Assembly (NCBI RefSeq): GCF_025631005.1
Contig: NZ_JAOTPL010000007.1
Coordinates: 73,871-137,870 of the forward strand
DNA from: Haoranjiania flava
GTDB lineage: Bacteria > Bacteroidota > Bacteroidia > Chitinophagales > Chitinophagaceae
Reading direction: 5' to 3'
Length of the DNA stretch: 64,000 nt
Below are positions 17,442-26,503 of this stretch, one piece after another. The position numbers were made by a program, and so were the translations under genes. Within the stretch, counting starts at the first letter, position 1, and each line of letters starts with the position of its first letter. The notes beneath the pieces were generated by a model, which saw only the letters and a program-made list of their open reading frames with translations, had not been told where the DNA came from and ran no database searches.

Positions 17442-18398
17442 TTAACAATTACACATTTGTGGTAAATAATTCGTTGATTGAAACTCGCGATTCGATATGT
17501 CAGCTCAGCGCATGTCTAACTTACAGATAAGATGGATTTGCAATACAGTAAAAAAAAGAAATTTATTTTTGAAAGCATGTGCCTCTATTAAAACGTGTTG
17601 CATTCTTTTATTAAATAGAGGTGTAGCAAATTGGTAATCCGCTCTTCGCGATTTGCAATCGCGAAGCCGTATGGAGATTTACAATCTCCGGATAGCTCAT
17701 CCACATTTCATAATAGCCAGTGTGTAGCCAGTTGGTCTTTATCATGCTGCGGAACATCGCGAAGAGCGCGTCAATGTAATTTTTCTTTATAGCTTACATT
17801 GTGCCACACCTAATTTTTATAGTATAAAAATAGCAGAACTTATGTAGGGGCAATTATGGACGAAGAGACCGATAACATCTATTCGCAACGTGACCAAGAG
17901 GAACGTTTGCGAAATAGTGCTTGTGTAAATAGTTTTTTTAAGCACTTATTATACTGCTCATTTTGCACCTTTTGACTGAAGTTATGCTGAAGGCTGTATT
18001 TGTGTATATTGCGGTTTAATCATCTTTGGCGCCTTTGATATCTCCGGCATTTACGAAATCCCGACCTCACTGAAGTTTATGCCTAACACCCTGCAAAATT
18101 AACAACTTTAAAGACACTTAAGGCTATTGCTTCTGCACCAAAATATTTAGTATCTTACCAATAATTTTCAGCAGTCTACCACTTTTGGCAAAGACCGAAC
18201 CAGGAATCAACAAAAGTGCATCAGTACCAAAGAATACTTACGGCAAGCAAGCCATGATTTTTTGGACAATCATGACAAATCCTCTTCTCGCTGCATAAAA
18301 AAATTCTTATAAATACCGGCCATATGTCTATAAAACTAATGGACATCAAATGGCTTTGGTGGTGGCAATTGTCCTTTACAACTATTAAATACAAAAAT
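17442..18398. other. AT-rich intergenic stretch with two hairpins
   Basis: No convincing gene is present. Two perfect hairpins lie at 17644-17666 and 17673-17689. A partial copy of the first arm (CGCGAAGAGCG) recurs near 17759 and again near 42828. The rest is short broken frames, probably decayed mobile or coding DNA. Confidence 0.5.
17644..17689. repeat. Two adjacent perfect hairpins
   Basis: First hairpin: CTTCGCGATT-TGC-AATCGCGAAG (17644-17666, 10 bp stem). Second: GGAGATT-TAC-AATCTCC (17673-17689, 7 bp stem). Both share the arrangement of a short stem around a YRC-type triloop. No T run follows, so they are not ordinary terminators. Confidence 0.6.
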
Positions 18399-18953
18399 AT
18401 GACTAAAAACAATTTCTATATAATCAGCGGTGGACCCGGTGCGGGTAAAACGACGCTTATAAACGAACTGGCAAATACAGGATTCGTGACGAGGGAAGAA
18501 GAAGCCCGAAAAATCATTAGAGAGCAATTGGCTATTGGCGGTGACGGCGTGCCCTGGAGAAATAAAGCCCTTTATGCTCAATTAATGCTTAAAGCTTCTA
18601 TAAACACGTTTAATAAAACAAAAAGAGACAATGGCACAGAGATTATATTCTTTGACCGTGGTATCCTGGATACTATATGTTATATGAATATGGAAAATAC
18701 TCCTGTATCTGATGAAGTGCAGTATGAAGTCAATACATGTAACTACAACAAAAATGTCTTTATTCTGCCTCCTTGGAAAGAAATCTATCAAACGGATGAT
18801 GAGCGAAAACAGTCGTGGGAAGAGGCATTATTCAGTTTTTATAAATTGAAAGAAACTTATTTACAATATGGTTATAATGTTATTGAAATACCAAAAATTC
18901 CTGTTTCACAAAGAAAGGAGTTCGTTCTTGACAGAATAAGTCAGGATTTTTAG
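18399..18953 (+). CDS. AAA_28-type P-loop ATPase/kinase
   Basis: From ATG 18399 the protein has 184 residues. Walker A is SGGPGAGKTTLINEL (~10), followed by VTREEEARKIIREQ, a Walker-B-like FFDRGILDTICYM (~87) and a basic C-terminal segment (PVSQRKEFVLDRI). This matches the AAA_28 family of small ATPases, which resemble nucleoside/nucleotide kinases; their role is mostly unknown. An upstream in-frame ATG at 18324 would add a tryptophan-rich stretch that does not fit the fold. It is isolated in AT-rich DNA, with repeats and remnants on both sides, which suggests an acquired gene. Confidence 0.8.
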   Translation: MTKNNFYIISGGPGAGKTTLINELANTGFVTREEEARKIIREQLAIGGDGVPWRNKALYAQLMLKASINTFNKTKRDNGTEIIFFDRGILDTICYMNMENTPVSDEVQYEVNTCNYNKNVFILPPWKEIYQTDDERKQSWEEALFSFYKLKETYLQYGYNVIEIPKIPVSQRKEFVLDRISQDF

Positions 18954-19612
18954 AGCTGTATGTGCTTCCTTACACAACCTTCAGTCGATTATATGTTCAG
19001 TTGGTGATTTTTGGCATTTAGAAATAGCTCCTATCTATATTAGATAGTGTCGGACTTGTAATTGCACCAAGAATCTCCACCTTATGATTGCTTTAAACAA
19101 TTGAATTCAGTTTACGTGACGGATATTATTGTAGATAAACATTGCAGCGAACATGGCATCAATGCTAAACTGATAAACAAAATAAAAGATTGGAGTATGC
19201 AAAATGAAAGGCTTATCTCGAATTATTGGTATTAGCTTAAATGGGGTATTTTTTATGCAAAAGGCAACAAATTTTTTTCAGTACCTGGAGACTGCGGGTA
19301 AGTGAGAAATACATTCAATTATTTAGGAACATGAATGTAAAGCTTGATTATTCTTGTTACTTTGCATATACAAAAAAACAAAAACTTTAATAAATGATAA
19401 AAACATAACAATCTGAAACACGCAGATAGAAAAATTAAGCTACCTAAGAATGCTACTACTTAATACCCGGATATTGGAATTGGAAACACAAAATACAAAC
19501 AGTCCTGCAATTAACTTTTATAATAATTAAATTTCAAATAACAGGATTGAACTGAAGTTGTATGATGGCTTTTACGATTGAATTTGCTATTTGCGGCTGT
19601 TTTTAATGGTTA
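18954..19612. other. AT-rich intergenic stretch, one possible gene remnant
   Basis: A 57-codon frame at 19062-19235 (from a TTG; contains YVTDIIVDKHCSEHGINA) has protein-like composition but no start signal or recognisable family; it may be the tail of a lost gene. Nothing else is supported until the hairpin repeats begin at 19613. Confidence 0.4.
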
Positions 19613-19671
19613 CATGGAATAGCCTTAGTCATTCGAAGTTGGTATGCAACTTTGCTAATGGCTATTTCATG
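19613..19671 (+). repeat. Hairpin repeat, copy A
   Basis: A 59-bp element opens with CATGGAATAGCC and closes with GGCTATTTCATG, a 12-bp stem with one G-T pair. It encloses an inner hairpin GCAACTTTGC. TTTGCGGCTGTTTTTAAT precedes it, as in other copies. Confidence 0.9.
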
Positions 19672-19700
19672 TGTTAATATTTAATTTTTTCTGTTTGTCA

Positions 19701-19760
19701 CATGGAATAGCCTTTATTCATCAACGGTTGATGTGCAACTTTGCTTATGGCTATTTCATG
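19701..19760 (+). repeat. Hairpin repeat, copy B
   Basis: A 60-bp element, 88 bp after copy A, has the same 12-bp outer stem and inner GCAACTTTGC hairpin. With copy A it forms a two-unit array 92-239 bp before the M24 peptidase start. Confidence 0.9.
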
Positions 19761-19851
19761 TTTTATGATAGCAAAGACATTTAAACGTCCAAAATATTGT
19801 TTCAGTTTATGCAAAAACACCCGAACATTTAATAATTAAAATTATACAATC

Positions 19852-21078
19852 ATGACATTTGGAATTGGCGGTTCTACCGCGAGTATTGAACTAGACAAAA
19901 TTCAGCACATGACCGGATCTGTTCAACCCATTTCCATTGCTGAATTTAACCTTCGCATCGAAAAAGCAACAGTTTTAATGAAAGAGAAAAACTGTAAGGC
20001 TGTATACTTAAATGCCGGGACTAACCTATATTATTTTACAGGTACAAAATGGAACCCATCAGAGCGAATGGTAGGCGCTTTGCTTTTCGATGATAAAAGC
20101 ATCGAATACATTCTACCAAAATTTGAAGAAGGTACCTTTAGAAAATTCATGCAAGTATTTGGGAAAATCAATTGTTGGGAAGAACACGAAAATCCCTATG
20201 AATTATTTGGAAATATTTTAGATATTAAGAACATCCAAGACGCTAATATAGCTATAGACGAATCAGTTCCCTATTCTTTACTTGATGGGCTTATTGAGGC
20301 AAATCCGCACTTAAATTTTAATAATGCGCAAGGAATAACATCTGGCTGTCGTGTACAAAAATCTAAAAATGAAATTGATATAATTCAGAAGGCACATGAA
20401 ATAACGTTAGTTGTTCAAAAGGCGGCAGCACGCATTCTGTATGCTGGTATAGAAGCTAAGGAGGTTATTGATTTTATACATCAAGCACATATAAAGGCAG
20501 GCATTTCATCAGGGGCTTATTTTTGTATTGTGCTATTTGGTGATGATTCACAATATCCTCATGGGGTTATCAATCCACAAAAGTTAAAAGATAATGATAT
20601 AGTTCTGATTGATACCGGATGCCGGTTAGAAGGTTATTGCTCAGATATTACTCGGACTTATGTGTTTGGAACGCCATCCGAAGAGCACAGAAAAATATGG
20701 AATATAGAAAAAGCTGCTCAAATGGCCGTTTTCAATGCAGCCCAACTTGGCGCAACCTGTGGATCTGTAGATGATGCCGCCCGAAAAGTTTTGTACCAAG
20801 CAGGGTTTAGCAAGAATTACGAACTTCCCGGTTTGCCACACCGTGTAGGACATGGTACGGGATTGGATATACATGAATTTCCCTATTTAGTGCGTGGAAA
20901 TCCAACGGTTTTACGCGAAGGAATGGTAGTAAGCAATGAACCTATGATCTGCATTCCTGGGAAGTTTGGTATTAGACACGAAGACCATTTCTATATGACT
21001 GCAGATGGGCCAAAATGGATAACTACTCCGATGAAAAGTATCGATGATCCCTTCGATGTTATAGAAAGTAAGCACTAA
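19852..21078 (+). CDS. M24-family metallopeptidase (Xaa-Pro aminopeptidase-like)
   Basis: The 408-residue cytoplasmic protein has a creatinase-type N-terminal domain (~30-165) and a pita-bread catalytic domain. All five metal ligands are visible: Asp in VLIDTGCRLEG (~245) and CSDITRTYVFG (~257), His in RVGHGTGLDIHEFP (~330), Glu in VVSNEPMIC (~363) and Glu in RHEDHFYM (~377). The family removes N-terminal residues ahead of proline or hydrolyses related dipeptides. The gene is AT-rich compared with the housekeeping genes around it and is preceded by a hairpin-repeat array, consistent with acquisition. The exact substrate is unknown. Confidence 0.9.
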   Translation: MTFGIGGSTASIELDKIQHMTGSVQPISIAEFNLRIEKATVLMKEKNCKAVYLNAGTNLYYFTGTKWNPSERMVGALLFDDKSIEYILPKFEEGTFRKFMQVFGKINCWEEHENPYELFGNILDIKNIQDANIAIDESVPYSLLDGLIEANPHLNFNNAQGITSGCRVQKSKNEIDIIQKAHEITLVVQKAAARILYAGIEAKEVIDFIHQAHIKAGISSGAYFCIVLFGDDSQYPHGVINPQKLKDNDIVLIDTGCRLEGYCSDITRTYVFGTPSEEHRKIWNIEKAAQMAVFNAAQLGATCGSVDDAARKVLYQAGFSKNYELPGLPHRVGHGTGLDIHEFPYLVRGNPTVLREGMVVSNEPMICIPGKFGIRHEDHFYMTADGPKWITTPMKSIDDPFDVIESKH

Positions 21079-21323
21079 GTATATATTATACAATGCTAAG
21101 AATAAATAAGCAAGATCTACATTTGCCGGCTAAATCATATGCCTCACTTTGAAAACTTTTGTGCCATTGCGGGCTTATTCATTTATAATTTATGCACTAT
21201 CCAAGCACCAGTGGGGATTTCGTATTTCATGGTCCTTAAACAGATGTATGCTCAGGTTAAGCTTCACTGTACAGGCCCCATAAAATTAACTGGAAAAAAA
21301 AGTTCTGAGCCTGCTAAAATAAA
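21079..21323. other. Intergenic, no gene seen
   Basis: Short frames here lack protein-like features. The stretch leads into the 80-bp dispersed repeat at 21324. Confidence 0.4.
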
Positions 21324-21405
21324 TGCCAACAATAAATGTATAAACATTTTGTAACCACACACACAAATTAATTTTTAATTTGCAAGATAAGTATAAGGCA
21401 TGCTG
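21324..21405 (+). repeat. Second dispersed repeat family, copy 1
   Basis: About 80 bp beginning TGCCAAC-AATAAATGT, with a small palindrome AAATGT-ATAA-ACATTT, aligns at roughly 80% with 37704-37783 by eye. Weaker similarity may extend about 25 bp upstream in both copies. Confidence 0.65.
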
Positions 21406-21406
21406 T

Positions 21407-21697
21407 TTAAACCAACTTTTGTAACTTTAGCATATTGTCACTTGGTTTTCTTTCCCAATCAGATAAAGGAGCTTCTGAGATTATCGGGCGTAGTTTCTTG
21501 GCAGCTTCCATGGCAAGCTCCGCATTTTCCCATAAAGAAAGCATAATAATCCTGTTATTTTCTTCATCAAGCCAAGAGCCTGCTTCAACATATCCCTCGC
21601 AGGTTTTTGCTACAGTATTAACTTTTTCAGCAACATCTAAAATATCCTGGATATGCTCTTTTTTGGGATAGTGAATCCCTAAGGTTAAATGTCTCAT
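21407..21697 (-). CDS. Antibiotic biosynthesis monooxygenase (ABM)-like protein
   Basis: The 96-residue protein has the size and pattern of ABM/dimeric alpha-beta barrel proteins: a beta-strand start (MRHLTLGIHYPKK), a helix (DILDVAEKVNTVAKTCEGYVEAG) and NNRIIMLSLWENAELAMEAAKKL, the usual ABM core 'ILSLWES' region. Members include small quinone monooxygenases and heme-related enzymes, but many have no known activity. No catalytic residue can be assigned. It stands alone. Confidence 0.65.
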   Translation of the reverse strand: MRHLTLGIHYPKKEHIQDILDVAEKVNTVAKTCEGYVEAGSWLDEENNRIIMLSLWENAELAMEAAKKLRPIISEAPLSDWERKPSDNMLKLQKLV

Positions 21698-21723
21698 TGT
21701 ATATTTTTATTTATGTGTATTTA

Positions 21724-21750
21724 CATGCAATAGCCTATGGTTATTTCATG
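21724..21750 (+). repeat. Hairpin repeat, internally deleted copy C
   Basis: CATGCAATAGCC is joined to TATGGTTATTTCATG, so the two ends of the 60-bp element remain but the middle is lost. It lies 27 bp upstream of the ABM-like gene. Confidence 0.65.
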
Positions 21751-21952
21751 TGTTTGCTCTGACGGCCAAGTTAAATATATAAAGATTATCTAATGATACA
21801 AAATTCCTGCTTCTTTTTCAACGGAACTTAAAAGGAAGATAGTTGGTTCGATGTTCCCTGAAAATATCGTATTCGACGGCTGCCAACATCGAACAAAAAG
21901 AATTGAACGGAAATCATCAAGGTTATTTCCTGATAGATAGGGAATTAAAGCC

Positions 21953-21988
21953 AAAAAAAATGGGACAAGTCATTTCTAGACTTGTCCC
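21953..21988 (-). terminator. Intrinsic terminator of tRNA-Lys
   Basis: A perfect 10-bp stem GGGACAAGTC/GACTTGTCCC (21962-21988) is followed on the minus strand by eight Ts (21953-21960). It begins seven bases after the tRNA 3' end. Confidence 0.9.
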
Positions 21989-21994
21989 AAGAAG

Positions 21995-22067
21995 TGATCC
22001 CGTTGGGACTCGAACCCAAGACCCATACATTAAAAGTGTATTGCTCTACCAACTGAGCTACGGAATC
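21995..22067 (-). tRNA. tRNA-Lys (anticodon TTT)
   Basis: On the minus strand a full cloverleaf folds: acceptor GATTCCG with CGGGATC (one G-T pair), D arm GCTC...GAGC, anticodon stem ATACA/TGTAT around CTTTTAA, and T arm TTGGG-TTCGAGT-CCCAA. The discriminator base is A, and CCA is not encoded. The anticodon TTT reads lysine codons. Confidence 0.97.
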
Positions 22068-22306
22068 TTCCACACTTTCAGGAACTACTGTTCCGTTTTG
22101 GGATTGCAAAAATAGAATTTTTCTTTTTATTACCAAATAATTTTTCCATTTTTTTATAAGGCGTTCTTCATAAATCGGTTTTGCGGAATACCGTATTGCT
22201 TTCTGCCATATCACTGAGATGCTTATAAACAAACAGATTTAAATACAATCTGCGCATTACGTATAAAAATCAGCAAGGATTGCTTAAATTTGCTTTAATT
22301 ATAACC

Positions 22307-23116
22307 ATGATAGATTTTAAGAATAAAGTAATTGTGATTACCGGCGGTTCCAACGGGATCGGCAAAGCCCTGGTGGAGTATTTTCTTTCTGCCGGCGCCA
22401 AAGTAGCCACTTGCAGCAGAAATTTCGACAAACTATATAAATTACAAACCCAAAATACAGGCAAGCCGCTGAATGTGTATACCGCAGACGTGAGTTCTGA
22501 ATCGGATTGCGCACAGTTCATCAACAAAGTGATCAAGAACTTCGGCACAATTGACATTTTAATAAACAACGCAGGTATCTCCATGCGCTCAGAGTTTGTA
22601 GATTCGGAACTGGAAACACTCAAAAAGCTCATGGATACCAACTTCTGGGGAGCTGTTTACTGTACCAAATATGCCCTGCCCTACCTGATACAACAGAAAG
22701 GGATTATCGTAGGCATTTCTTCCATTGCAGGCTATCGCGGCCTGCCCGGGCGCAGCGGCTATTCAGCATCCAAGCATGCACTTAATGGCTGGCTGGAAAG
22801 TATACGTGTGGAGCTGATGGATGAAGGCGTGCATGTAATGTGGGTATGTCCCGGTTTTACTGCATCCAATATTCGCAATGTGGCATTGAACAGCAAAGCG
22901 GAACCTGAAGCAGAATCGCTTTTGGATGAAGGCAAATTAATGACTGCACAGCAGACAGCTCAGCATATTGTAAAAGCCATCCGCCAAAAGAAGCGCACCA
23001 TCGTGCTTACACGCGAAGGCAAAGAAGCAGTCTTAGTAAATAAATTATTTCCCGTATGGGCAGATAAGCTGATGAGAAAATATTATTACAACGATTCGGG
23101 AGAATTAATTAAATAG
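22307..23116 (+). CDS. Short-chain dehydrogenase/reductase
   Basis: From ATG 22307 the protein has 269 residues. The cofactor motif is TGGSNGIGKAL (~11), followed by DILINNAGISM (~88), a catalytic Ser in GISSIAGYRG (~140) and the YSASKHAL motif (Tyr-x-x-x-Lys, ~156). A GCSR-like TCSRN after the second strand suggests NADP preference. The substrate cannot be read from sequence. It is followed 14 bp later by the DUF62 gene and then lpxB, likely one transcript. Confidence 0.92.
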   Translation: MIDFKNKVIVITGGSNGIGKALVEYFLSAGAKVATCSRNFDKLYKLQTQNTGKPLNVYTADVSSESDCAQFINKVIKNFGTIDILINNAGISMRSEFVDSELETLKKLMDTNFWGAVYCTKYALPYLIQQKGIIVGISSIAGYRGLPGRSGYSASKHALNGWLESIRVELMDEGVHVMWVCPGFTASNIRNVALNSKAEPEAESLLDEGKLMTAQQTAQHIVKAIRQKKRTIVLTREGKEAVLVNKLFPVWADKLMRKYYYNDSGELIK

Positions 23117-23130
23117 TACCGGCTTTGCAT

Positions 23131-23964
23131 ATGCCAATCGTTACATTATCAACGGACTTTAAAGAAAATGATTTTGTTGCAGGTGCAATGAAAGGGCAAT
23201 TGCTGTCGCTAAACAAAGAGCTGATCATAACAGATATTTCGCATGAACTTTCATCGGGCAACTACGCACATACATCGTACGTTTGCCGCAATGCTTTTAA
23301 ATATTACCCCGAAAACACCATACACATTGTATTGATAGACCTCTTTAAAAACAATACTCCTCACCTGCTGCTGACAGAATATAAACAACAATACATCATT
23401 GCGCCGGACAACGGCATCCTTACCATGATTTTTAATCAAAGTATTGAAAACATAGTAAAAGTAAATCTCAACGCACAGGAGCGCACCACTATTGCCATAA
23501 CGAGTACGGCTGCAAGCATAGCCAATGAGCTGAGCAAAGGAAAGTACATCAGGCAAATAGGGAAACCCGTAGAGGAAATTGAAGAAATATACCCCATGCG
23601 CCCTGCAATAGGGCCTAACTGGATTGAAGGCCAGATCATATTCATTGATAAATACGGCAATGCTGTTGTAAACATCACCCGCAAGGAATTTGAGGAGTAT
23701 GGCAAAGGGCGGAGATTCCAGATATTGTTTTCAAGGAATGATATTGTAAAAAAGATATCTCCTAACTATGCCGATGTTCAGACCGGCAGTGCGCTGGCCT
23801 GGTTCAACTCTGCCGGCAACCTTGAATTAGCTATATCCAATGGACAGATCGCTCATCTGTTTGGCCTGCGCGACATATCAGTAGCACAGGCACGGCACAA
23901 TAAGCTTTATGAAACAGTAAGGATATTTTTTGAAGAAGAACCTGTGGAAACACCGCCACTATAA
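23131..23964 (+). CDS. SAM hydroxide adenosyltransferase family (DUF62) protein
   Basis: From ATG 23131 the protein has 277 residues. It begins with VTLSTDFKENDFVAGAMKG, the DUF62 opening (usual form TDFG..D.YVG.MKG), continues with IITDISHELSSGN and has APDNGILTMIF. A C-terminal beta-barrel follows (YGNAVVNITR..., LAWFNSAGNLELAI). The family converts SAM and water to adenosine and methionine, with fluorinase/chlorinase as relatives. The segment usually reading DPGVG.xR is LIDLFKNNTPH here, so the canonical active-site arginine appears absent. This seems to be a Bacteroidota variant whose activity is uncertain. Confidence 0.85.
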   Translation: MPIVTLSTDFKENDFVAGAMKGQLLSLNKELIITDISHELSSGNYAHTSYVCRNAFKYYPENTIHIVLIDLFKNNTPHLLLTEYKQQYIIAPDNGILTMIFNQSIENIVKVNLNAQERTTIAITSTAASIANELSKGKYIRQIGKPVEEIEEIYPMRPAIGPNWIEGQIIFIDKYGNAVVNITRKEFEEYGKGRRFQILFSRNDIVKKISPNYADVQTGSALAWFNSAGNLELAISNGQIAHLFGLRDISVAQARHNKLYETVRIFFEEEPVETPPL

Positions 23965-23977
23965 TTAAAAACAAACC

Positions 23978-25084
23978 ATGCGTTACTACATTATTTCAGG
24001 AGAAGCAAGCGGTGATCTTCATGGCAGCAACCTGATCAAAGAACTCAGGAAATTAGATACACAGGCCCACATACGCGCCTGGGGAGGCAACAAGATGCAG
24101 GATGCGGGAGCCACGCTTGTAAAGCATTACAGGGATCTGGCTTTCATGGGTTTTGTAGAAGTGATACTGAATTTAAAGACCATCCTTTCAAATATTGCTT
24201 TTTGCAAAAAAGATATACTGGCTTTTAAACCGGACGTACTGGTACTGATAGACTACCCGGGATTTAACCTGCGTATTGCCAGATGGGCAAAGAAACAGGG
24301 GATTAAAGTGGTTTACTACATTGCACCGCAGGTATGGGCCTGGAAGGAAAACCGTGCAAAAGCCATGAAGCGCGATATAGATAAAATGCTGGTGATACTA
24401 CCTTTTGAGAAAGAATATTTTGCAGAAAAGTGGCGCTGGCCGGTAAGCTATGTCGGGCATCCGCTGGTGAAGGTAATAGACGATTTTGCAGCAGAGAAAA
24501 GATCATTGGAAAGTCCGGGAAAGCACGTGATAGCATTGTTGCCGGGCAGCAGGTCGCAGGAGATATCCGTAAAGCTCCCCATCATGCTGGAAGTGACCAA
24601 AGCCTTCCCGCATTACAGCTTTGTAGTATCCAAAGCGCCGGGTCAGGATGATGCATTTTATAAAGGCTTCCTTGAACAGTACACCAATGTTTCCACCACA
24701 AGAGATACCTATGAATTATTGGCAACCAGTGATGCAGCGCTGGTTACAAGCGGTACGGCTACTTTAGAAACTGCTTTGTTCGAGGTACCGCAAGTGGTAT
24801 GCTACAAAGGAAACAGCATCAGCTATGCAATTGCAAAAAGACTGATAAAAATAAAATACATCTCTCTGGTAAATCTTATCATGGACAAGCCTGTGATAAA
24901 GGAGCTGATACAAAAGGAACTGAAGCCTGGAAACCTGATTGCCGAACTGGACAACCTATTGCACAATGACGCGTACAAATCCCGGATTCAAAACGACTAC
25001 AAAGCACTGAAACACTTGCTTTCAGCAGGCGGTAACGCTTCTGAAAACGCAGCAAAACAGGTATGGGCGTGCATTAATACTTAG
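23978..25084 (+). CDS. lpxB: Lipid-A-disaccharide synthase
   Basis: The 368-residue GT19 enzyme joins UDP-diacylglucosamine and lipid X to make the lipid A disaccharide at the inner-membrane face. Typical motifs are YYIISGEASGDLHGSNLI (start), DVLVLIDYPGFNLR (~90), YYIAPQVWAWKENR (~112), VGHPLV (~158), ALLPGSRSQEI (~188) and TSGTATLETALF (~264). It shows the organism makes LPS. It starts 13 bp after the DUF62 gene and overlaps the convergent purB 3' end by 11 bp. Confidence 0.97.
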   Translation: MRYYIISGEASGDLHGSNLIKELRKLDTQAHIRAWGGNKMQDAGATLVKHYRDLAFMGFVEVILNLKTILSNIAFCKKDILAFKPDVLVLIDYPGFNLRIARWAKKQGIKVVYYIAPQVWAWKENRAKAMKRDIDKMLVILPFEKEYFAEKWRWPVSYVGHPLVKVIDDFAAEKRSLESPGKHVIALLPGSRSQEISVKLPIMLEVTKAFPHYSFVVSKAPGQDDAFYKGFLEQYTNVSTTRDTYELLATSDAALVTSGTATLETALFEVPQVVCYKGNSISYAIAKRLIKIKYISLVNLIMDKPVIKELIQKELKPGNLIAELDNLLHNDAYKSRIQNDYKALKHLLSAGGNASENAAKQVWACINT

Positions 25085-26420
25085 CCGTGGTACCGGTATA
25101 ATTTTGTGGCGTGATTGATTTTAATTCATTTTTCAATTCATCCGGGATCTTAAGCTTGCCGATAAATCTGTGGATATCTTTTTTGGTGATGGCAGCCTTG
25201 CCCCTGGTAAGATCCTTTAAAGCTTCGTAAGGATTGGGATATTTCTCACGGCGCAAAACAGTCTGCACGGCTTCTGCTACCACGGCCCAGTTGTTCTCGA
25301 GGTCAGCATGGATCGCTGCTTCGTTCAGCAACAATTTTCCAAGTCCTTTTTCAATGGAACGTATTGCAATAAGTGTATGCGCTACGGGCACGCCGATATT
25401 TCTCAACACCGTTGAATCGGTAAGATCACGCTGTAGCCTGCTGATGGGCAGTTTGGCTGAAAGATGCTCCAACAGAGCGTTTGCGATGCCCAGGTTGCCC
25501 TCTGCATTCTCAAAATCTATCGGGTTTACTTTATGCGGCATAGCAGATGAACCCACCTCGCCCTGCTTTGTTTTTTGTTTAAAATATTCCATGGAAATGT
25601 AAGTCCACACATCCCTGCAGAGGTCAATCAGTATATTATTTACACGTTTGATGGCGTCAAAATAAGCAGCAAAATTATCGTAATGTTCAATCTGTGTGGT
25701 AAACTGCATGCGCTGCAGACCTAAATGTTCTTCCACGAATTCATTGCCCATTTTCACCCAGTCTTTTGCCGGAAAAGCAACTACATGCGCGTTAAAGTTG
25801 CCGGTAGCGCCGCCAAACTTAGCCGCATTCGGTATAACCGACAATAAATTTACCTGGTTAGCGATACGCTCTACAAACACCATGAACTCTTTTCCGAGGA
25901 TAGTGGGAGATGCAGGCTGGCCGTGGGTTTTGGCAAGCATAGATATGCCTTTCCATTCTTTTGCTTTCTCATGCAAAGCATTCTGCAGGTTAATGATTGC
26001 CGGCAAATATTCCAGCTCCATACAATCTTTCCAGCTCAGCGGCACGGCTGTGTTGTTGATGTCCTGTGAAGTAAGGCCAAAGTGTATCCATTCTTTTATT
26101 TCACCTGCATTTAATTTATCCAGCTCTTCTTTCAGAAAATATTCTACGGCCTTTACATCGTGGTTGGTAACAGCTTCTATATCTTTAACACGTTGTGCAT
26201 ATTCGGGAGAAAACTCTTCAACAATTGTATTTAAGCCGGAACGTACGCTATTGTTCACGTTGAAGAACTTCTTATCTGCCAGGAAGAGGAAATACGCAAC
26301 TTCTACCTGCACCCTGTACCTGATCAATGCAAACTCTGAAAAATATAGATCCAACTGTGATACCTGTTTCCTGTACCTTCCGTCAATGGGTGAAATAGCG
26401 GTCAACGTATTTAATTCCAT
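25074..26420 (-). CDS. purB: Adenylosuccinate lyase
   Basis: The 448-residue enzyme catalyses two fumarate-releasing steps of purine synthesis. It has the E. coli-type N-terminus (LTAISPIDGRYRKQV), HFGLTSQDINNTA (~111), KTHGQPASPT (~160) and the superfamily signature GSSAMPHKVNPIDFENAEG (~292) with the mobile catalytic serine loop. Length is normal. Its stop overlaps the convergent lpxB end, and it is divergent from mqnA across 83 bp. Confidence 0.97.
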   Translation of the reverse strand: MELNTLTAISPIDGRYRKQVSQLDLYFSEFALIRYRVQVEVAYFLFLADKKFFNVNNSVRSGLNTIVEEFSPEYAQRVKDIEAVTNHDVKAVEYFLKEELDKLNAGEIKEWIHFGLTSQDINNTAVPLSWKDCMELEYLPAIINLQNALHEKAKEWKGISMLAKTHGQPASPTILGKEFMVFVERIANQVNLLSVIPNAAKFGGATGNFNAHVVAFPAKDWVKMGNEFVEEHLGLQRMQFTTQIEHYDNFAAYFDAIKRVNNILIDLCRDVWTYISMEYFKQKTKQGEVGSSAMPHKVNPIDFENAEGNLGIANALLEHLSAKLPISRLQRDLTDSTVLRNIGVPVAHTLIAIRSIEKGLGKLLLNEAAIHADLENNWAVVAEAVQTVLRREKYPNPYEALKDLTRGKAAITKKDIHRFIGKLKIPDELKNELKSITPQNYTGTTAKY

Positions 26421-26503
26421 AAAGAAAAATTATGATGCAATTGAAAAATACTTATCCTTTTAATTGCTGATTATTGTTTATTTTCGAGCAAATTTAATTT
26501 ATT

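Noticed and set aside
21139..21354. 71-codon plus-strand frame after the M24 gene
   Set aside because: No recognisable domain, and it ends inside the dispersed 80-bp repeat.
21945..22232. 95-codon minus-strand frame
   Set aside because: It runs through the tRNA-Lys gene and its terminator, so it is a chance frame.
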